Assembly: GCF_028752835.1 (NCBI RefSeq)
Contig: NZ_CP087952.1
Location: 1,717,041 to 1,781,040 of the forward strand
Direction of reading: 5' to 3'
Source of the DNA: Desulfosarcina sp. BuS5
GTDB taxonomy: Bacteria; Desulfobacterota; Desulfobacteria; Desulfobacterales; BuS5
Length of the DNA stretch: 64,000 nt
Position 1 is the stretch's first letter. Each line of letters opens with the position of its first letter. The notes under the pieces were generated by a model. The model was given only the letters and a program-made list of their open reading frames with translations. It did no database searches and was not told the origin of the DNA. Of the stretch, positions 57,308 through 64,000 are shown in pieces. Both the position numbers and the translations under genes were made by a program.

Positions 57308-58618
57308 TTAATTTTCCGGCAAATTTACTTCCAAAAGATCTTCGCCAAGATATTCCCTTTCGTTTTCACCAAGAATTCCCAGCGAAAGACAAATCAGCGT
57401 CCACATATGAATTGTGTGATAGTCTGCCTTGTTATGTTCGGCCAGGTCATGAATTTGCGCATGGCAGTTATGGCATGGAGTAATACAATAATCGGCGCCT
57501 GTAGCAATAATCTGGTCATATTTAAGCTTTCCATACTGCCATCTTTCGTTGTTATAGCCGGACTGAAGATATCCTCCTCCTCCTCCACAGCAAAAATTAT
57601 TTGAATAGTTCGGAGTCATATCTATAAAATTTTCTTCGCCGACGCATGATTTTATTATAAAACGCAAATCATCGGCCAATGGATCTCCAAAACTTTTCCG
57701 CACCTGCTGGCACGGATCCTGAACTGTAAACTTTATCTTTAAATCCTTGTTCCAGTCTGAATTTACCTTAAGTTTGCCTTCTCTTATCCATTTTGCGTAA
57801 TATGGCACAATCGGAGCTATTTCAAGATCGGTTTTAATGCCGAATTTTTTTACTCCCTGCCATACCGCATAGGTAGCATGCCCGCATTCAGTGTTAAGAT
57901 AAACCTCGCAGCCGAGTTCTTCTGCTTTGCGGATTGAATACTCGGTGGTTTTCTTCCAGTTTTCATCATCAGCTAAAAACATGCAGTAGTTTTCTCCTCC
58001 CCAGCCTGTGCTTCCGTATGTCCAGTCGGCACCGACTATATTGAGAATTTTCCATAGAGGAATCATCTCGTCAGGCTCGGTAACAGGCTCCCTTGAATTC
58101 TGGGTCAGAAAAAAACGAGCGCCTTTTTTGTCCATTGGGGCATGGAGGTTTTCCCACCCGGGCTGTGTTTCGCGCACTTCTTCAGCCACGTCTTCAACAA
58201 CAAAAATAAAATCGTCAGGAGGCGCCCCCATCGCGCTGCAACTGTCGTTTCTCAAGGCCATGTCACAAGAACCGAGAATTCCTTTGGGTCTTTTATCCCT
58301 GGGCCAGAGTTTTCTCGCCTCATGAACCATTCCCGGAATATTGATTTCCATGGGGCAAACATGGATGCACCGCTGGCACAGAGAGCACATCCAGACCCAG
58401 GGATTGCCTGCGATTTTTTCATCCATCCCCAGGACAACCATGCGCAGAAATTTTCTCGGATCCATGTTTGCAAGACCTGTAGCCGGACAGCCTGAAGAGC
58501 AGGCTCCACAGGTCAGGCAGAGATTAAGGTTTCCGCCTTCGGGCAGCATTTTTTTTACTTTTTCAAAAAAAATGGATTTGTTTTTATCTGTAATTGTAAT
58601 CTTGAATGCTTCAGCCAT
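57308..58618 (-). CDS. HdrD-like iron-sulfur protein (CCG family)
   Basis: 436 residues. Two 4Fe-4S motifs (CLTCGACSSGCP near 34 and CSLCQRCIHVCP near 79) precede CCG-type segments: DPCQQVRKSFG, FCCGGGGGYLQSG and TPCHNCHAQ. The CCG cysteines hold the non-cubane cluster that reduces disulfides in HdrB/HdrD. Expected to be the catalytic partner of the HdrA proteins downstream, as in Hdr, Tmc- and Bam-type complexes. Its natural partner gene is broken by an intron. GGAG-type site precedes the ATG. Confidence 0.9.
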   Translation of the reverse strand: MAEAFKITITDKNKSIFFEKVKKMLPEGGNLNLCLTCGACSSGCPATGLANMDPRKFLRMVVLGMDEKIAGNPWVWMCSLCQRCIHVCPMEINIPGMVHEARKLWPRDKRPKGILGSCDMALRNDSCSAMGAPPDDFIFVVEDVAEEVRETQPGWENLHAPMDKKGARFFLTQNSREPVTEPDEMIPLWKILNIVGADWTYGSTGWGGENYCMFLADDENWKKTTEYSIRKAEELGCEVYLNTECGHATYAVWQGVKKFGIKTDLEIAPIVPYYAKWIREGKLKVNSDWNKDLKIKFTVQDPCQQVRKSFGDPLADDLRFIIKSCVGEENFIDMTPNYSNNFCCGGGGGYLQSGYNNERWQYGKLKYDQIIATGADYCITPCHNCHAQIHDLAEHNKADYHTIHMWTLICLSLGILGENEREYLGEDLLEVNLPEN

Positions 58619-58648
58619 AAAAAACTCCTTTCAAATATATTTATTTAT

Positions 58649-58790
58649 GAGCCGGTTTCAAAATGTTCAATTTTGTTCGAGGTCAAGAAAGGCAAAAATT
58701 TTAACCACAGGAATACATTAAGTATTTCGAGGATTAAAATTTTTGTCTGACGCAGAGATCGGACAAAAGGGGGCGTTTTGAAATTGGCTC
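58649..58790. mobile_element. 142-bp foldback element, copy 2
   Basis: Arms GAGCCGGTTTCAAAATG and CGTTTTGAAATTGGCTC enclose the core shared with 22683-22827 (inverted). The arms differ from those of copy 1 but again pair. The element overlaps the end of selB, adding the last ~25 codons to its frame. Confidence 0.75.
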
Positions 58791-58870
58791 TTATGCTTGA
58801 GGATACGCTTATTTCCCATGCGCATGGTAAATCCTGTATGGTCGAGATATTCAAAAACCGGCACCCCCTC
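58718..58870 (-). pseudogene. selB: selB, 3' end (cut off by intron copy 3)
   Basis: The frame continues SelB's last winged-helix domain: VPVFEYLDHTGFTMRMGNKRIL is the expected C-terminal block (family pattern IPLLEYLDRxGxTRRxGdxRxL). After RILKHK the sequence belongs to the foldback element. No start codon is available, since sequence to the right is intron DNA. Confidence 0.88.
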
Positions 58871-61134
58871 GTGCCAAGATAAATCCGAATCGTTGGGATA
58901 AGACACAAGGTCTTTGAAACTCGATATTGTTACCAAGTGGGTGCTCGGGAAACGGTTTGTTTCCTTCATCTCTGCAGGGCTTGCTCTGGCATTGATGTTA
59001 AGATAGTCCCACCTGACTAAAGACTAACCAGCAGGTCAGTAGCGAAGTCCACAGGTAAACCCGGTAACGGGAGTCTGGAGCTGGACGGAGCAAGATTGCA
59101 GGCTCTGTATTGAGCCCCGAAAAATGTATGGTTGTGGTCATTGTGATAATCCTGCTTGCAGGAAAAAGCCGACGCTTTGGAGACAGCGGAAGGCAGCAGT
59201 CCTGAATATGCTAAGGCAAGTATTCAGGACACCACCGGGGTCTTAGACCAGGGCATGTACTCAAAGGGGTAGCTCGGGAACTTGGGAGACCCGGATGTTT
59301 CCTTGGGTAAAAAGAACGGTAACAGGAAATCCAGCGCAAGCGAAATCCCGGCGTTGCATAGGAATGTCCCGCCTTGCAACGAGTCTGCCATTGGCAGAAA
59401 CACAAACATTAAAAGATGGGCGATACAAGGTATCAGGGGAGGATAGCGAAGAGCGAACGAACCTGAGATAAACATTCGGAAGTCTTAGCAGATCATAGTA
59501 CCGATGATTAAGAATTGAACTATCTTGATCGGAAAGGTGGGGAAGTGATGCCCAAGCGACCCACTGCAGGGAAGGTGAAGCAGGGTATAACGTTTTTTTG
59601 GCAGGAATTATGGGAGATACACAGATGTCACAAACCATATCAACAAAAAGCCGAGAAATTGCAAGAACGGTCGCTTGCAATTCCAGACCGATAGAATGGG
59701 GACAACCACCGGTGTTAACAGGTGGGTCATCCCTTATCAAAATCGAGCTGCTTGCTCAAAGTAATCCTGAACTGGTATTTACATCAGTAGTCCATCGGAT
59801 AGACTTTGATTTACTGAAACAATCCTTTCGTAAAATTCGGAAAAGCAAATCTGCAGGAGTGGACAAGGTTACGGCAAAGGAGTATGCCGAAAATCTTGAT
59901 CAAAACCTCTATAATCTGTATGAACGACTGCGGAGAGGACAGTACGTTGCGTCTCCTGTAAAGCGTATCTGGATAGACAAGGAAGGAGGGAAAAAGCGTC
60001 CAATTGGCATACCTGTACTTGAGGATAAAATTGTCCAGAAAGCAGCAGCAGCCATATTGAATGTCATATTTGACAGGAATTTTTACAATTTTTCCCATGC
60101 ATTCAGAAAAGGTCGGAGCCAACACATGGCAATCAAAGATTTACGTGAGCAATGCTTGAAGCAGAATATCAGCTGGATAGTAAGCGCAGATATTACAGGA
60201 CTATTTGACAATATTAATCACGAGTTACTTAAAGACATGATACGTCGGAGAGTAAGTGACGGCGGAATGATTCGCCTGATAGGGAAGTGGTTGAATGCAG
60301 GCGTAATGGAGGAAGGCAACCTGACGTACTCTGAAACGGGCACTCCACAGGGAGGAGTAATTTCCCCTGTGCTCAGTAATATCTTTCTTCATTATGTTTT
60401 AGATGACTGGTACGTGAAAGAAGTGATCCCCCGGATGAAAGGGAGATGCTCCATCATACGCTGGGCGGATGATTTCATCCTCGGGTTCGAGTATGAAAAA
60501 GACGCATTGCGTGTCATGGATGTATTACCCAGGCGGTTCGAACAGTTCGAGCTGTCACTTCACCCGGAAAAGACAAAACTGATTCGATTTTCCAAACGCA
60601 TTAGCGGAAAGGGAAACGGGACGTTTGATTTTTTAGGGTTTACATTTTACTGGTCAAAATCATTAAAAGGGTACATGGTAATAAAGAAAAAGACGGCAAG
60701 AAAGCGTTCAAGCCGTTTTATGAAGAGAATATGGATATGGTGCAAGGATAACCGTCATAAGCCAATGGCCGAGCAGTATGAGATTCTTTGCAGTAAACTG
60801 CGAGGTTTTTACCAGTACTTTGGAGTAATAAGTAACTACAAAGTGCTGGAAGTTGTGTTTGAATATACTGAGAAAGCATGGCGTCGATGGTTAAGCCGAA
60901 GAAGTCACAAGGGCGAAGTAATGTTCGAGGACTTGCGCACAACATACCCACTGCCATTACCCAGAATAGTCCATAATATTTGATGCCGTAAGGGCTGCAA
61001 AGTTATACGCCAAACGGGGTGTCGCCTGTTTGGTTGATAATCCGGTAAAAAGGATTTGAACCGAGGAACCGTATGAGGGAAATCTTCACGTACGGGTCTG
61101 TAGGGGGGGCGTCGGGTAACCGATGCTCCTACCT
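58871..61134 (+). mobile_element. Group II intron, copy 3
   Basis: 2,264 bp with the same ends as the other copies. It cuts selB in antisense orientation about 50 codons before the end of the frame. Both halves of selB flank it in correct order, which argues against misassembly through the repeat. Confidence 0.93.
59598..60983 (+). CDS. ltrA: Group II intron reverse transcriptase/maturase, copy 3
   Basis: 461 residues with the same sequence as copies 1 and 2, including the RWADD catalytic box and the absence of an endonuclease domain. Confidence 0.93.
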   Translation: MAGIMGDTQMSQTISTKSREIARTVACNSRPIEWGQPPVLTGGSSLIKIELLAQSNPELVFTSVVHRIDFDLLKQSFRKIRKSKSAGVDKVTAKEYAENLDQNLYNLYERLRRGQYVASPVKRIWIDKEGGKKRPIGIPVLEDKIVQKAAAAILNVIFDRNFYNFSHAFRKGRSQHMAIKDLREQCLKQNISWIVSADITGLFDNINHELLKDMIRRRVSDGGMIRLIGKWLNAGVMEEGNLTYSETGTPQGGVISPVLSNIFLHYVLDDWYVKEVIPRMKGRCSIIRWADDFILGFEYEKDALRVMDVLPRRFEQFELSLHPEKTKLIRFSKRISGKGNGTFDFLGFTFYWSKSLKGYMVIKKKTARKRSSRFMKRIWIWCKDNRHKPMAEQYEILCSKLRGFYQYFGVISNYKVLEVVFEYTEKAWRRWLSRRSHKGEVMFEDLRTTYPLPLPRIVHNI

Positions 61135-62972
61135 GGAACTGTTCTTCCATATCCCAGAATCTCCTTACAGTTTGCAATTGTAATGCTTCCGTTTTTTTTA
61201 ATTATTTGTTCAACCCTGTTTTTTATTTGCTCCATGGCCTGGGGAGTTAAAAAACGCCTGTTATTCAGGCAAATCAGCCTTTTCCTGATATGCAGGTAGT
61301 CAAGTAATCTTTGTATCTCATTTTTATTGAATTTTCTTTTATGGAGTTTCCAGAACGTATGCGCATTGAAAGGGACAAAATCCGATTCCCGTGCATAATC
61401 AAGCAACATGGTGATCAGTCTCTCACGCTCAGCAGAGAGTTTAACTGAAAAATTCCGGATTCGAAAGGCTCCGCCGGTCTTTATCAGCTTCCTTTCGTTA
61501 CAAAGTTCAGCAAGTATCTTTTGAAAAGGCGCTTCATCAAGAGATGGCGCCAACTGTTGTTTGATTTCTTCGGGAGTTGCAGTCATTTTTAATGGATTTT
61601 CAGTCAAAATTTTTTCAACAACTTCCGGCAACTTTCTTTTCAGGGTCTGATAGCGTGTTTTCCCAAAAAAACCATGGCCTTCAAAGGAAAGTATCTCTCT
61701 ATTTTCAACCATTGATCTGATTGCCGTCTCAACCTCTTCATCAGGTAAAGCGGTCAGTTGGGCGATTTCAGCTCCGGTTACCGGATGATTAAGGTTCATA
61801 TTGAAAAAATGATCAATGACTACCCTCATGTTACCCTCTTGCAGCGCCTGCAAATATTGAACAGTATTTTTCGCTTTGACTGTCCGATATTTTTCCAGGG
61901 GGATCTCCAGGATGGCGCCGCCACCGATTACGGCCGGTATGTTCAGAAGACAAATCACGAATGTATCTCCTGGAAGGGCCGGCGCATGCTTCAACAACCG
62001 GAACTGAACCAGACCATTTTCACCAGGCCCAAGTTGTTCTTTTTCCATTATAACCACCAGAGCGTTTACGATCGACGTTCCTATATAAAGCTTCACCCTC
62101 TGACGGTTTTTGATCGGTTTGTATGCGCTTTTGAGCAAATGCAGCTCTACATTGAGAAGCTTGGTGGGTCTGACCGATTCCGGCTTTGCCAGGGCCATTC
62201 CCCTTTGCACTTCATTCAGAGTGACCTTGTGGAGATTAATTCCGACCCTCTGACCTGCAACGGCCTGGGATACCTTTTGGTGGTGAACCTCTATAAATCG
62301 TGCCCTTGTCTCTTTTCCGGATGGCAGGAGATGAATAAGATCATTCTGCCTGATGATTCCCGAAAGAACTGTTCCGTTGACAACTGTTCCAAAACCGGTA
62401 ATACTCCTTACCTGATCAATCCATAACCGGAAAGAAGACTGAATCGCCTTGCCGGCAATTTTTTTCTCCTCCTCCTCCATGGTCAGACGGATTTCATTCA
62501 GGCCTCTCAGATCAATCGCTGAAAATGGAATAATCGGTTTGCCTTCGAAAAAGGTGCCGCTTATCATATCCTCAATTTCCAGTTCAGCCAGTTCCAGTGT
62601 TTCATCATCCACCAGGTCAGCCTTGCTCAACACAACAAATCCGTTTTTGACCTTATAAAAATTAAGTATTTCCAGATGTTCCAGGGTCTGTGGCATGATA
62701 CCGTCATCTGCCGCGACCACCAGGACAGCCATATCTATACTGCTTAAACCACGTATGGTGTTTTTGAAAAAATCAATATGACCCGGCACATCCACCAGGG
62801 CAATTTGTTTGCCGGAAGAGAGTTCCAGCGGCGCAATGCCCGGGACAATCGACAGGCCGCGGCGCTTTTCTTCCTGAAGCCGATCCGTATCAATACCTGT
62901 CAGAGAGAGCGACAGAGAGGTCTTCCCATGATCCACATGTCCGGCTATTCCGATAGTAATAAATTTTTTCAT
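61135..62972 (-). pseudogene. selB: selB, 5' part (selenocysteine elongation factor, C-terminus cut by intron)
   Basis: 612 native codons from ATG 62972. GTPase domain with AGHVDHGKTS (P-loop), DVPGHIDFF and SKADLVD, two beta-barrel domains, then winged-helix domains that read the SECIS hairpin of selenoprotein mRNAs. The frame breaks in the last winged helix at CKEILGYGRTVP and runs into intron sequence for about 14 codons. EF-Tu-like functions (GTP and Sec-tRNA binding) may remain, but the SECIS-binding domain is broken. tRNA-Sec lies 87 bp upstream on the same strand. Confidence 0.92.
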
Positions 62973-63059
62973 TACTTCATTGCCGGGTTAAGCTTTAAAG
63001 AAGCATTTTTAGTGTAAATCAAGGCCATTGGCTCCGATTGATCATTTTTTATTATAATT

Positions 63060-63151
63060 TGGAGGGGGCAAGGGGAATCGAACCTCCTCCCGGTTTTGCA
63101 GACCGGGCCAGTGGTTTTGAAGACCATGGGGCGCCCAGCGCCATTGCCCCC
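63060..63151 (-). tRNA. selC: tRNA-Sec (anticodon TCA)
   Basis: On the minus strand the sequence starts GGGGGCAATGGCGC and ends TTGCCCCC, giving an 8-bp acceptor stem, then U and an encoded CCA. The anticodon loop GTCTTCAAAAC carries TCA. A long variable arm (CCCGGTCTGCAAAACCGGG) and the T-loop GGTTCGATTCC are clear. About 92 nt, the length expected for bacterial selenocysteine tRNA. It appears intact although selB next to it is interrupted. Confidence 0.95.
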
Positions 63152-63604
63152 AATAAAAATAATTATGTACTGGAAAAATACGGGGAGGACTAAAAAAGAT
63201 ATAAAAACAAGGGAATGGAAACTATGAAGTATTTCAATTTCCAGGCCAAACCCCGTGCCTGCCAAATCCTGGCAGAACGTAGTAACTTTACTCATGTAAA
63301 GCCGAAAAATTGAAACATATTGTGAACCTTTAGATAGAATTTATTAAAAAATTATAAACTGACTTAATGATAAAAAATATTATTAACAAGGTATTTCCGA
63401 TTTGTCAATTAAAATTTTCCTATAGGAAGGAACAGGTCACTGTGAAAATGATAAAATTCGACATACCTTTTGATTTATCCGGGTCAGGCTATATATTTTT
63501 TATGTAAGATTTCCTTGTTTTGTTATCGTAATTTCCTGTTTGACATTAAAAAATATCCTATATAAAAATAAAATTTATAAGTTCATAATATAAAATCATT
63601 TGTA
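63152..63604. other. Gene-free spacer upstream of tRNA-Sec
   Basis: No gene is supported. It should hold the selC promoter on the minus strand, but I could not fix one. A/T rich. Confidence 0.4.
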
Positions 63605-63732
63605 AAGGGTGTTGCAAAGTAAAAAAACTTTGATAATAAAATCAATTGGTTAACCCAGAAAAACCCCATTTTTCCATTATGGCGTAACTATTTGTTTTAA
63701 CTACCGATAATAGCAATCTTTGCAACACCCTT
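63605..63732. mobile_element. 128-bp MITE, copy 2 (5-bp TSD)
   Basis: Same 15-bp terminal inverted repeats and length as 7433-7560, with a handful of substitutions. Flanked by direct repeats TTGTA (63600-63604 and 63733-63737). Confidence 0.9.
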
Positions 63733-63737
63733 TTGTA

Positions 63738-64000
63738 ATAGGGTTATTGTTTTATGGTCACAATGTAGTGGCGATCCTTGTGATCGCCCTGATTAGGGCA
63801 ATTACAAGATTCGCCCCTATGGAAAATAATATAATTACAGCCTGAAATTTAAAATATTTGTAACCGTTCACGGGCAATAATCGTTTTGAGTTTAAAATTT
63901 AATATCTAACCGCAAATTTTTTTAAGAAAAATTTTGCGTTCCAGTGCCTGATGGTTTATAGTGTCAGGAATGGAATCAGTCATAACATATCGGAGGCGAT
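63738..64000. other. Gene-free window end with palindromic repeat
   Basis: No gene is supported. A pair of GGCGATC/GATCGCC and GGGCAA.../TTCGCCC palindromes lies at 63765-63820, related to those at 496-566. GTAACCGTTCACGG at about 63859 also occurs near 25121. Confidence 0.5.

Noticed and set aside
14548-61134. Assembly errors joining unrelated contigs through identical introns
   Set aside because: In each case the two sides are consecutive parts of one gene family in the right order and strand, which random joins would not give three times. Long reads would still settle it.

Overview
The window looks like part of a chromosome of an anaerobic, sulfate-reducer-type Desulfobacterota bacterium, probably a genome rich in repeats. 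The pointers are several HdrA/HdrD/MvhD-type electron-transfer proteins, a selenocysteine tRNA beside selB, a TtpC-type TonB system, CobN-like chelatases with ChlI/ChlD partners, and many small inverted-repeat elements. The lineage is inferred from gene content only.

Layout. 1-6948: end of a nitrate/sulfonate-type ABC ATPase, an FmdE-domain protein, then a tightly packed DUF3450-TtpC-ExbB-ExbD-TonB-TPR operon that energises outer-membrane uptake. 7-13.3 kb: accessory DNA with a 128-bp MITE, an AIPR-type phage-defence protein, transposase fragments, a PIN-domain toxin-antitoxin pair, structured repeats and a histidine-kinase relic. 13.3-17.6 kb: a decayed HdrA-type gene split by group II intron copy 1. 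17.8-20.6 kb: an overlapping operon of two nicotianamine-synthase homologues and a fold-III PLP enzyme. 20.7-22.0 kb: an intact IS4-family element with a 9-bp target duplication. 22.9-44.4 kb: a metal or tetrapyrrole acquisition locus with TonB receptor, BtuFCD-type importer, CobN-1, ChlI, ChlD, a Gate-domain membrane protein, CobN-2, a relic TonB receptor and an ABC-2 exporter. It is broken up by 9-bp repeat arrays, a four-helix-bundle pseudogene and an IS110 relic. 44.6-46.4 kb: a TumE-like toxin pair, a small orphan and a duplicated 3' fragment of the PLP gene. 46.4-58.6 kb (minus strand): an Hdr-type electron-transfer cluster whose large HdrA-GltD fusion gene is cut by intron copy 2. 58.7-63.2 kb (minus strand): selB, cut near its 3' end by intron copy 3, and the tRNA-Sec gene.

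How the parts may work together. The NAS-NAS-PLP operon could make a nicotianamine- or opine-like metallophore. The TonB receptor, ABC importer and TtpC-ExbBD-TonB system could import a metal complex or tetrapyrrole. The CobN/ChlI/ChlD proteins would insert or remove the metal. The receptor has FRAP and NPDL boxes with a histidine between them, as in haem receptors, so haem import and CobN-type (HmuS-like) dechelation is a real alternative to cobalt handling.

Three group II intron copies, all 2,264 bp, all lie antisense to the genes they interrupt. They therefore cannot be spliced from those mRNAs, and HdrA function and selenocysteine insertion are probably impaired. Several repeat families are visible: a 128-bp MITE with 5-bp target duplications, a 105-bp palindromic element whose arms differ by compensatory changes, a 142-145 bp element with one core and different arms, 9-bp tandem arrays, and a duplicated promoter-leader-terminator module, one copy of which is split by the IS4 element.
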